From Glycomyces tritici (lineage in GTDB: Bacteria > Actinomycetota > Actinomycetes > Mycobacteriales > Micromonosporaceae): a stretch of 64,000 bases of DNA. The notes beneath the pieces are model-generated. The model had not been told where the DNA came from. It worked only from the letters and a program-made list of their open reading frames with translations, and searched no databases. Shown one piece after another: positions 46,497-55,090 of the stretch. Position 1 is the stretch's first letter, and each line of letters begins with the position of its first letter. The stretch is taken from the NCBI RefSeq assembly GCF_030403505.1, contig NZ_JAUEMJ010000003.1:310001-374000 (forward strand). The letters run 5' to 3'. A program made the translations under genes and the position numbers.

Positions 46497-46502
46497 TACG
46501 GT
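46497..46502 (+). promoter_or_regulatory. -10 hexamer TACGGT for the divergent ABC operon
   Basis: TACGGT, 6 bases before the GTG at 46509. With 46407-46412 it frames a 108-bp divergent control region where the response regulator could bind. Confidence 0.4.
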
Positions 46503-46508
46503 GGCTGT

Positions 46509-47267
46509 GTGATCGAAGTACGAAATCTGACGAAGCGGTATAGGGGCGGCACGGCCGTCGACGACCTGTCGTTCACGGTGGAGCCGGGGCGTGTCACCGG
46601 TTTCCTGGGGCCGAACGGCGCGGGGAAGTCCACGACGATCCGGCTGATCCTCGGCCTGGACCGGCCCACGAGTGGGCGGGCGATGGTGAACGGGCGGCCG
46701 TATGCGTCCCTTGACCGGCCGTTGACTGAGGTCGGGGCGTTGATGGAGGCCGGGGATCTGCATCCGACGCGGAGTGTGCGTGAGCATCTGCGGTGGCTGG
46801 CGCGCACGAACGGGATCGGGGAGCGGCGGATCGGGGAGGTCTTGGAGGCCACCGGGATGGCGGGGGTGGCGCGGAAGCGCGCGAAGGCGTTGTCGCTGGG
46901 GATGAAGCAGCGGCTCGGTGTGGCGGCGGCGCTGCTGGGCGACCCGGGGGTGCTCATTCTCGACGAGCCGGTGAACGGTCTCGACCCGGAGGGGGTGGTG
47001 TGGATCCGGCATCTGATGAAGGGTCTGGCGGCTGAGGGCCGGACGGTGCTGGTGTCGAGTCATCTCATGTCGGAGATGGCGTTGACGGCGGAGCATCTGG
47101 TGGTGATCGGGCGGGGCCGGCTGCTGGCGGACACGTCCACGGAGGATTTCATCGCCGCGCATGCGGCGGACGGCGGCGGGTCGAGCCTGGAGGAGGCGTT
47201 CATGCGGTTGACGGGTGCGTCGGTCGATTTTCGGAGCGGTTCGGGCATGCCCGGGGGTGCGCTGTGA
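46509..47267 (+). CDS. ABC transporter ATPase (BcrA-like)
   Basis: A 252-residue ATPase: VIEVRNLTKRYRGGTAVDDL, Walker A GFLGPNGAGKST, signature variant LSLGMKQRLGVAA, Walker B GVLILDEPVNGLDP, and switch His in LVSSHLMSEM. The LSLGMKQR signature is typical for bacitracin/lantibiotic-immunity ATPases. The stop overlaps the permease start by 4 bases (GTGA). With the facing two-component system it forms a classic antibiotic- or envelope-stress-response module. The GTG at 46509 was chosen at the first residue of the fold; frames upstream run through the kinase gene. Confidence 0.92.
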   Translation: MIEVRNLTKRYRGGTAVDDLSFTVEPGRVTGFLGPNGAGKSTTIRLILGLDRPTSGRAMVNGRPYASLDRPLTEVGALMEAGDLHPTRSVREHLRWLARTNGIGERRIGEVLEATGMAGVARKRAKALSLGMKQRLGVAAALLGDPGVLILDEPVNGLDPEGVVWIRHLMKGLAAEGRTVLVSSHLMSEMALTAEHLVVIGRGRLLADTSTEDFIAAHAADGGGSSLEEAFMRLTGASVDFRSGSGMPGGAL

Positions 47268-48019
47268 GCGGGTTCGTGCGGGCGGCGTCGGCCGAGTGGG
47301 TGAAGATCCGGTCGGTGCGGTCGACGGTGGTGGCGTTGAGCCTGTTCGCGTTCGTCGCGCTCGGGTTGGGCTGGGTGGTCGCGAACGGGTTCTCGGCGGG
47401 CGGTCCGAAGACCGATGCGCTGCTGCCGGTGTTCTTCGGGTTGCTGACGGCCCAGTTGGTGCTGGTGACGTTCGCGGTGGCGACGGTGGGTGCGGAGTTC
47501 TCGACGGGGACGATCCGGGCGTCGCTGGCGGCGGTGCCGTCGCGGGGCAGGCTGTTCGCGGCGAAGATGACGTCGGTGGGGCTCACGGTGGCGGCTGCGG
47601 CGCTGGTGGTGGAGTTGGCGGTGTTCGGGCTGGTGCGGTTGGTGATCGGCGATGCGGCGGCGCCGTTGACGGCGTGGTGGACGGTCCAGTCGCTGCTGGG
47701 CGGGTGGATTCATCTGACGCTGCTGAGTGTGTTCACGGCGGCGATCGCGGTGATGCTGCGCAGCACGGTGGTCACGTTGTCGGTGCTGCTGCCGGTGCTG
47801 TTCCTGTCGGGTCAGGGGCTGGGGAACATCGAGGCGATCAAGCCGGTGGCGCAGTACCTTCCCGATCAGGTGGGTCTGGTGATCATGCATTTGACGCGGC
47901 CGGGTGATCCGCAGTTCGGGCGGGACTACGGGCCTTGGGAGGGGATCCTGCTGCTGGTGCTGTGGACGGTGGCGGCGCTGGTCGGGGGGTGGCTGGTGAT
48001 GCGCCGCAGGGACGCCTGA
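47264..48019 (+). CDS. ABC-2 type permease
   Basis: A 251-residue membrane protein with six helices. FVRAASAEWVKIRSVRSTVV is the usual cytosolic lead-in of BcrB/NatB-like permeases, VGAEFSTGTIRASLAAVPSR is the conserved cytosolic loop after helix 2, and LFLSGQGLGNI precedes the last helices. It pairs with the upstream ATPase through a GTGA overlap. Substrate probably a peptide or lipid-targeting antibiotic, by analogy with other kinase-linked exporters. A terminator with a TTTT tract follows. Confidence 0.88.
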   Translation: MSGFVRAASAEWVKIRSVRSTVVALSLFAFVALGLGWVVANGFSAGGPKTDALLPVFFGLLTAQLVLVTFAVATVGAEFSTGTIRASLAAVPSRGRLFAAKMTSVGLTVAAAALVVELAVFGLVRLVIGDAAAPLTAWWTVQSLLGGWIHLTLLSVFTAAIAVMLRSTVVTLSVLLPVLFLSGQGLGNIEAIKPVAQYLPDQVGLVIMHLTRPGDPQFGRDYGPWEGILLLVLWTVAALVGGWLVMRRRDA

Positions 48020-48066
48020 GCGGGAGCCGAACGAGGGAGCCGGGAAGGGAACGAGGGGAGGGCAGG

Positions 48067-48100
48067 GGGCGGCCGGGGTACCGGCCGCCCTCCCTGTTTT
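48067..48100 (+). terminator. intrinsic terminator of the ABC exporter operon
   Basis: Stem GGGCGGCCGG / CCGGCCGCCC with loop GGTA, a few weaker outer pairs, then TTTT at 48097-48100. Confidence 0.85.
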
Positions 48101-48256
48101 CGGCCCTTGTAGACCGTCCACAGTTATGGGAACCGGCCTCGATGGTGATGGTTCTCATATAGCTTCGCTCTGTAGCCGGTCGCGGTTCTTCAGGCCGCGG
48201 ACCGCGTGGGCGCGGCCAGCGGGTCGGCGCTTCGCATCAGGATCGAAGGAGCACCT

Positions 48257-49267
48257 GTGAAACGTACTGCCATGTTCGGGGCGGGTTCGATGATGATCGC
48301 CGCGACGCTCGCCGCGGTCCCCGGCGTCGCGCACTCCCAGGACCCGGAGGCGAAGGTCCTGCTGGTGAGCGAGGAGTTCACCGGCACTGAGGTGGGGGAC
48401 GACAACTTCGCCTCGCTCAACGCCTGCTTGACGGCGGCGACCGAGCTCGTCGGGGCGGACGCGTTCGACTCCTGCTCCGACCAGGCCACCGGGCCGGTCC
48501 CGGCTTCGGGGAAGCAGCCCGGGTACCTGCAGCTGACCGATGCCGCCAGGTACGACACCGGCGGCGTCGTCTACAACAAGGCGCTGCCGTCCAAGCACGG
48601 CATCGAGGTGACGTTCTCGCAGTACCAGTACGGCGGCTCGGCCGCGGACGGCATCGCGTTCTTCCTCGTCGACGGCGACACTGACCTGACCGAGACGGGT
48701 GCGTTCGGCGGCAGTCTCGGGTACGCCCAGTTCGAGGCGAACGGGCATGTCAACGACGGTGTCGACGGCGGCTACCTGGGTCTGGGCCTGGACGCCTGGG
48801 GCAACTTCTCGGGCGACACCGAGGGCCGCGGCGACGGCTGCGGGCAGGACGAGCAGGCGCCCGCGCATCTGCGGATCGAGACCAACCGGGCCCCTGACAA
48901 CGTCGCGCTCCGCGGGCCGGGCCAGGGCCATGAGGGCTACTGCCTGCTCGCCACGACGGCCACTGACGAGAAGATCGGCACCTACCCGAACGGGGACATC
49001 TACGGCACCGACTTCCCCGCGAGCCTGCGCGCCGAGACGCTCGCCGACGCCAAGCGCACGGTGAAGCTCAAGGTCGTGCCCGACGGCGACCAGGCGGCGA
49101 TCACCGTCGACATCGACTTCCAGAACGGCGACGGCTGGACCCGCGTCCTGGAGGCCGAGGTCCCCGACGCCCTGCCGGAGACGTTCAAGTTCGGGCTCTC
49201 CTCCTCCACAGGCGGCTCGACCGACGTGCACCTGATCCGCCACCTGCGGGTCGAGGCGTTCAAGTAG
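48257..49267 (+). CDS. secreted L-type lectin-domain protein
   Basis: A 336-residue exported protein. The Sec signal peptide begins VKRTAMFGAGSMMIAATLA and probably ends after GVAHS. The rest is a legume-lectin-like jelly roll: TFSQYQYGGSAADGIAFFLV, LGYAQFEANGHVNDGVDGGY, LGLGLDAWGNFSG and the closing strands KFGLSSSTGGSTDVHLIRHL. The D-x-N/DAWGNFS segment matches the calcium/carbohydrate site region of L-type lectins. It probably binds a glycan outside the cell; no catalytic domain is attached. The GTG has AAGGAG six bases upstream. It stands alone between two terminators. Confidence 0.85.
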   Translation: MKRTAMFGAGSMMIAATLAAVPGVAHSQDPEAKVLLVSEEFTGTEVGDDNFASLNACLTAATELVGADAFDSCSDQATGPVPASGKQPGYLQLTDAARYDTGGVVYNKALPSKHGIEVTFSQYQYGGSAADGIAFFLVDGDTDLTETGAFGGSLGYAQFEANGHVNDGVDGGYLGLGLDAWGNFSGDTEGRGDGCGQDEQAPAHLRIETNRAPDNVALRGPGQGHEGYCLLATTATDEKIGTYPNGDIYGTDFPASLRAETLADAKRTVKLKVVPDGDQAAITVDIDFQNGDGWTRVLEAEVPDALPETFKFGLSSSTGGSTDVHLIRHLRVEAFK

Positions 49268-49289
49268 CACACGGTACGACGAGATACGG

Positions 49290-49322
49290 AGAGGGCCCGC
49301 GGCATCGCGCCGCGGGCCCTCT
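49290..49322. terminator. bidirectional intrinsic terminator
   Basis: Stem AGAGGGCCCGCGG / CCGCGGGCCCTCT (13 bp) with a 7-base loop, between the convergent lectin and quinone reductase genes. Confidence 0.85.
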
Positions 49323-49332
49323 TCGCGTGCGT

Positions 49333-50718
49333 CTAGAACTCCATGAGCTGGCGGGCGGCCTCGGCGACCGAGCCGGACAGCGACGGGTAGATCGTGAACG
49401 TCCGCGCAACCTGCTCGACCGTGAGCCGCTGCTCCACGGCCAGTGCGATCGGGGTGATGAGTTCGGAGGCGCGGGAGCCGACGACGACGCCGCCGGCGAC
49501 GATCCCGGAGGAGTTCCAGGCGAAGAGCTTCACGAAGCCTTCGGTGCGGTCGACCATCTTGGCGCGGGGGTTGGAGGCGAAGGGGAGGAGGACGCCGCGG
49601 CAGTCCACTTTGCCGGAGTCGACGTCGGCTTGGGTGACGCCGACGGAGGCGAGTTCGGGGTCGGTGAAGACGTTGGCGGCGACGTGGGCGAGTTTGATGG
49701 GGCGCACGGCTTCGCCGAGGGCGTGCCAGATGGCGATGCGGCCCTGCATGGCGGCGACGGAGGCGAGGGCGTGGACGCCGGTGACGTCGCCGGCGGCGTA
49801 GACGCCGGGGACGTTGGTGCGGGAGACCTTGTCGACGGGGATGAATCCGCGCTCGTCGACGGTGATGCCGTAGGCGTGGAGGCCGAGGTTGTCGGAGTTG
49901 GGGATGGAGCCGACGCAGATGAGGGCGTGGGTGCCTTGGATGACGGTGCCGTCGTCGAGTTCGACTTCGACGCCGTCGTCGGTGCGGCGGGCGGCGGCGG
50001 CGCGGGAGTGGTTGCGCACGTCCATGCCGCGGCGGACGAAGACGCGCCCGACGGTTTCGGCGGCTTCGGCGTCTTCGTGGGGCATGACGCGGTCGCGGGA
50101 GGAGATGAGGGTGACGTGGGAGCCCATGGCGAGGTACGCGGAGGCGAATTCGGCGCCGGTGACGCCGGAGCCGACGACGATGAGGTGCTCGGGGAGTTCT
50201 TTGAGGTCGTAGAGCTGGCGCCAGGTGAGGATGCGTTCGCCGTCGACGGGGGCGGAGGTGAGGGTGCGGGGGGTGGCGCCGGTGGCGATGAGGACGACGT
50301 CGGCGTCGGCGTCGTACGGTTCGCCTTCGAGGGGGACGATGTGGAGTTCGTGGAGGTAGTTGTAGCCCTTGTCGACGCGGAGGGCGCCGCGCCCCTGGAC
50401 GATGTCGACGCCGGCGTTGAGGAGTTTCTGGGCGATGTCGGCGGACTGCTGGGCGGCGAGGCGGCGGACGCGGCCGTTGACGGCGGCGGGGTCGGCGGTG
50501 GCTTCGAGGGTGGCGACGCCGAGTTCGCTGGATTCGTGGATCTCGGTGAGGACGGAGGAGGCGGCGATGAAGGTCTTGGAGGGGACGCAGTCGGAGAGGA
50601 CGCACGCGCCGCCCGGTCCGGTGGCCTCGATGAGGGTGACGTCGGCGCCGAGTTGGGCCGCCACGAGGGCCGCTTCATACCCGGCGGGGCCTCCTCCGAT
50701 GATCGCTACTCGTGCCAC
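49333..50718 (-). CDS. LpdA-type NAD(P)H-quinone reductase (flavoprotein disulfide reductase family)
   Basis: A 461-residue FAD enzyme. FAD motif VAIIGGGPAGYEAALVAAQLGA, the redox-type cysteine pair GGACVLSDCVPSKTF, NAD(P) motif LIVVGSGVTGAEFASAY and second FAD motif GVYAAGDVTG are clear. The C-terminal His-Glu dyad of lipoamide dehydrogenases is absent: the region reads TIYPSLSGSVAEAARQL. This matches M. tuberculosis Rv3303c (LpdA), shown to be a quinone reductase rather than a dihydrolipoamide dehydrogenase. Followed by its neighbours, the block is syntenic with Rv3303c-Rv3311. AAAGG precedes the ATG. Confidence 0.92.
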   Translation of the reverse strand: MARVAIIGGGPAGYEAALVAAQLGADVTLIEATGPGGACVLSDCVPSKTFIAASSVLTEIHESSELGVATLEATADPAAVNGRVRRLAAQQSADIAQKLLNAGVDIVQGRGALRVDKGYNYLHELHIVPLEGEPYDADADVVLIATGATPRTLTSAPVDGERILTWRQLYDLKELPEHLIVVGSGVTGAEFASAYLAMGSHVTLISSRDRVMPHEDAEAAETVGRVFVRRGMDVRNHSRAAAARRTDDGVEVELDDGTVIQGTHALICVGSIPNSDNLGLHAYGITVDERGFIPVDKVSRTNVPGVYAAGDVTGVHALASVAAMQGRIAIWHALGEAVRPIKLAHVAANVFTDPELASVGVTQADVDSGKVDCRGVLLPFASNPRAKMVDRTEGFVKLFAWNSSGIVAGGVVVGSRASELITPIALAVEQRLTVEQVARTFTIYPSLSGSVAEAARQLMEF

Positions 50719-50767
50719 GGTGCGCCTTTCGGTGTTCGGGATGCTTCAGTGCGGGCTGGTTTAAGGG

Positions 50768-50773
50768 TATCTT
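50768..50773 (+). promoter_or_regulatory. -10 hexamer TATCTT for a leaderless transcript
   Basis: TATCTT, 6 bases before the GTG at 50780, in the 61-bp gap to the quinone reductase gene. Confidence 0.5.
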
Positions 50774-50779
50774 CGAGTC

Positions 50780-51223
50780 GTGCATCTCTATGCCGCGTAT
50801 GGCTCGAATCTCGACCCTGCCCGAATGCGCGCCACGTGCCCGCGGTCGCCGCTGGTGGGTACCGGCTGGCTGGAAGGCTGGCGCCTGACGTTCGGCAACG
50901 CCGATCTGGGCTCGGAGACCGCCGTGGCGACGGTGGTGGAGTCCCCGGGTGAGCGGGTGTTCGTGGCGCTCTACGACCTCGACCCGGCCGACCGGCAGGT
51001 CCTCGACGAGCTCGAGGGGCTGAACTCGGGGTTGTATCGGAAGATGCACACCCAGGCGGCGACGCTGGAGGCGAACCGGCCCGTGTGGCTGTACGTGTTC
51101 GAGGGGTTCGAGGGCGGGCTGCCGAGCCAGTGGTACCTCGACGAGATCATGCAGGCGGCGGAGGCCGCGGGTGCGCCGCAGGACTACGTCGAGACGCTGC
51201 GGAAGCGGCCGACGGCCGAGTAG
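50780..51223 (+). CDS. gamma-glutamylcyclotransferase-like protein
   Basis: A 147-residue GGCT/AIG2-fold protein. The substrate loop is HLYAAYGSNLDPARM (YGSNL motif), and DELEGLNSGLYRK carries the acid in the position of the catalytic Glu; VWLYVFEG closes the barrel. The fold releases 5-oxoproline from gamma-glutamyl peptides, but many bacterial members are uncharacterised. Its place next to an LpdA-type gene and an M20 amidohydrolase equals Rv3304 between Rv3303c and Rv3305c. GTG at 50780 lies 6 bases after TATCTT. Confidence 0.85.
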   Translation: MHLYAAYGSNLDPARMRATCPRSPLVGTGWLEGWRLTFGNADLGSETAVATVVESPGERVFVALYDLDPADRQVLDELEGLNSGLYRKMHTQAATLEANRPVWLYVFEGFEGGLPSQWYLDEIMQAAEAAGAPQDYVETLRKRPTAE

Positions 51224-51310
51224 GCGGTCTTCCGCCGATAGCTGACCGGGGCAGGTTGGGCCGGTTCGGCTCGCTGTTCGGTTCGGATACAGCGCCGCTG
51301 GTCGGCGGGT

Positions 51311-51481
51311 GTGTCGGACCCGGTGCGTACGCTCGGGTTTCGGGGGCGCTGCGGATGTCCGTTTTGCCGGGACGCTCCGTTCATGTTTCGCGGGCCGGGT
51401 TGCTTGTCGGACCTCGCGCGTAGCGTTGATCTCGGGGGTTCCCAGGAGTGTCCGATTTGCCTGGACGCTCCGTTCATGTTC
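51311..51481 (+). repeat. tandem pair of about 92-bp intergenic repeats (family R2)
   Basis: Unit C (51311-51393) and unit D (51403-51481) share TGTCGGACC, a G-rich block (CGGGGG), GGATGTCCGTTTTG or GAGTGTCCGATTTG, and GGACGCTCCGTTCATGTT. They correspond in reverse orientation to units A and B at 23548-23728. They fill most of the 326-bp gap between convergent genes; the remainder is a terminator and featureless. Confidence 0.75.
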
Positions 51482-51485
51482 TTAG

Positions 51486-51526
51486 ACGACGATCGGGGAG
51501 TCGCGAAGCGACTCCCCGATCGTCGT
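51486..51526. terminator. bidirectional intrinsic terminator
   Basis: A 19-bp perfect stem (ACGACGATCGGGGAGTCGC and its complement) with loop GAA, between the convergent gamma-glutamylcyclotransferase and M20 genes. Confidence 0.9.
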
Positions 51527-51549
51527 GCGCTGCTTTAGCTCGTGCCTCT

Positions 51550-52740
51550 TCAGAAAGCCGGGCTCGCGGCGGCGGCGAGGACCGTGTGGGTCATGACGCG
51601 CACGCCGTGGGCGAGCGCGGTCTCGTCGATGTCGAAGTTGCCCTGGTGGATGTCGAGGCGCTCGCCGGGGCGGCCGACGCCGAGGCGGGCCATCGCGCCG
51701 GGCACCTGCTCGAGGTAGTACGCGAAGTCCTCGCCGCCCATGGACATGGGGGCTTCGGCGACGGCGTCGTCGCCGAGCGCGGCGGCGGTGGCGCCGGCGA
51801 ACATCGCGGAGGCGATGCGGTCGTTGACGACCGGCGGGACGCCGCGGCGGTAGTCGATCTCGCATTCGACGCCGGAGGCGCGGGCGACCGAGCGGGTCAC
51901 CTCCTGCACGAGGTCGGGGATCATGTCCCAGGTCTCGCGGCCGTGCACGCGGACGGTGGCGCGCGCCAGGGCCTCCTGCGGGATCGCGTTCGCGGCCTCG
52001 CCGGCCTGGACCGCGCCGAAGACGATCGCGACGGACTGGCGCGGGTCGAGGCGGCGGTTCACGAGCGCGGGCACGTCGACGACGACACGCCCGATGGCGT
52101 TGACGAGGTCGGAGGTGAGGTGCGGGCGGGAGGTGTGGCCGCCGCGGCCGGACATGCGGACCTCCATGACGTCGCACGCGGCGGTCAGGGGGCCGTTGCG
52201 GACGGCGATCTTCCCGGACTGGAACTGCGGGTCGCAGTGGAACGCGAAGATCGCGGCGACGTCCTGCAGCGCCCCGTACTTGATCATGGTGGGCGCGCCG
52301 GACGGGAACTGCTCCTCGGACGGCTGGAACACGAGCCGGAACCGGCCGGGGAGGCCTTCGAGGCGATCGATCTCGGCGAGGACGCGGCCGAGGCCCATGA
52401 GCATCGCGGTGTGGGCGTCGTGGCCGCACGCGTGGCAGACGCCGGGGACGGTGGAGCGGTACGGGACCTGCTTGGGGTCGTGGATCGGCAGGGCGTCCAT
52501 GTCGGCGCGGATGGCGATCACGCGGTCGCCGGTGCCGATGTCGCAGGTGAGGCCGGTGCCGTCGGGGATGATCTGCGGGTCGAGGCCGGCGTCGGCGAGG
52601 GCGGCGGCCACGTAGTTCGCGGTGTCGTGCTCCTGGCGGGAGAGGCGCGGATTCGCGTGGATGTGGCGGCGGGCCGCGATGACCTCGCCCGCGTGGGCGG
52701 CCAGCCAGCCGTCCAGGAACTCGGGCAGCGACATGGACAT
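51550..52740 (-). CDS. M20 family amidohydrolase (AmiA1/AmiB1-like)
   Basis: A 396-residue metallo-hydrolase. The metal ligands are visible: GVCHACGHDAHTAML (Cys and His), PSEEQFPSGA (catalytic Glu-Glu), FHCDPQ (His) and LDIHQGNFD (last His). The lid domain lies between, with MSGRGGHTSRPHLTSDLVNA. The CxHxxxHD and EE pattern fits indole-acetyl-amino acid/hippurate-type amidohydrolases (M20D). Physiological substrate unknown. GAGGAG lies eight bases before the ATG at 52740. The frame stays open for 119 codons upstream, which is treated as non-coding leader. Equivalent in order to Rv3305c/Rv3306c. Confidence 0.9.
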   Translation of the reverse strand: MSMSLPEFLDGWLAAHAGEVIAARRHIHANPRLSRQEHDTANYVAAALADAGLDPQIIPDGTGLTCDIGTGDRVIAIRADMDALPIHDPKQVPYRSTVPGVCHACGHDAHTAMLMGLGRVLAEIDRLEGLPGRFRLVFQPSEEQFPSGAPTMIKYGALQDVAAIFAFHCDPQFQSGKIAVRNGPLTAACDVMEVRMSGRGGHTSRPHLTSDLVNAIGRVVVDVPALVNRRLDPRQSVAIVFGAVQAGEAANAIPQEALARATVRVHGRETWDMIPDLVQEVTRSVARASGVECEIDYRRGVPPVVNDRIASAMFAGATAAALGDDAVAEAPMSMGGEDFAYYLEQVPGAMARLGVGRPGERLDIHQGNFDIDETALAHGVRVMTHTVLAAAASPAF

Positions 52741-53254
52741 GGCCTGCTCCTCAGCGGCGTTGCCGGAATTGTCGAACGGGGGGAGGGCGCCGGGCACCAC
52801 GAGACACGATTCGGGTGCGATGGCACCCGGCAGCGGCTCATTGGACTTTGTGGCGATACCCATCTCGACGACTTTCTCCGCAGTGAGCGTAAACATTCCT
52901 TCGCGCCTCGCAATTCGCGTTCGAGGATCAAGCCAATGGAGGTGCGATCCGGCAAGCTTAATCCGATCGCGCTCCGTTGCGGCCAGCGCCGTGATTTGCG
53001 ACGTCCGGCTGCCCGTCCTGCTGGTCCCCGCGCCAGTGGTGACGGTCGCGCGACGAACGGTCACGGCCCCAGAGCTGTACCCGCTGTCATGAGGCATAAC
53101 GCTTGCCGGGCCGATAAGTTACGGCCGGGATCCGGTTTTCATTCGGAACAGGGACGCGCAAGGCCGGTATGTCGCGTCCGCGGGCCAGTGTTTCCCGTTG
53201 TCGCGTTTTCGGCGACAGACGCATTGTGCGCTTCGCCTCTCAGTGATGATGCGC
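52741..53254. other. 514-bp intergenic region upstream of the M20 gene
   Basis: The minus strand is open in frame with the M20 gene up to 53097. Its last 51 codons (from an ATG at 52896) have about 75% G/C at third positions, below the genes but above random. No Shine-Dalgarno fits. A weak hairpin TGTCGC/GCGACA lies near 53199-53217. I find no RNA gene or repeat; the M20 promoter should be here. Confidence 0.35.
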
Positions 53255-54841
<1,587 letters not shown>

Positions 54842-54848
54842 GGCTGCC

Positions 54849-54854
54849 ATCCTA
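54849..54854 (-). promoter_or_regulatory. -10 hexamer TAGGAT for a leaderless mutase transcript
   Basis: TAGGAT on the minus strand, 7 bases before the ATG at 54841. If correct, the upstream ATG at 54850 lies inside the hexamer and cannot be the start. Confidence 0.4.
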
Positions 54855-54903
54855 GGGGTTGAACTGCGTCTCCGGGAAGCTCCGCCCCGGTCCCGGGGGC
54901 ACG

Positions 54904-54931
54904 GCCTCGGCGAGGTTTGCGAGCCGTAGAT
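54904..54931 (+). repeat. R1 repeat copy
   Basis: GCCTCGGCGAGGTTTGCGAG followed by CCGTAGAT. It is the R1 core in reverse orientation with few changes, in the divergent mutase-kinase region. Confidence 0.6.
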
Positions 54932-54995
54932 TCGCGGCGCCGCGCCCGAGGCCACCCGCCTTTTACGGCACGCGCACGACCGGTTACGGAAGCAG

Positions 54996-55023
54996 CCGCG
55001 GTGACGCTTGCGAGTCGTAAATG
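54996..55023 (+). repeat. R1 repeat copy
   Basis: CCGCGGTGACGCTTGCGAGT followed by CGTAAATG. It is the second R1 copy between the mutase and the kinase, 92 bp after the first. Confidence 0.5.
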
Positions 55024-55090
55024 GGCCCGGTACCGACCAGTCGGCCCCGACACGGCAAACTAGTGTGGATCCCTCGCGAGGAGTAGCCGA

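Noticed and set aside
46059..46508. Long N-terminal extension of the BcrA-like ATPase
   Set aside because: It lies antisense to the histidine kinase and has shadow composition; the ATPase fold begins at the GTG at 46509.
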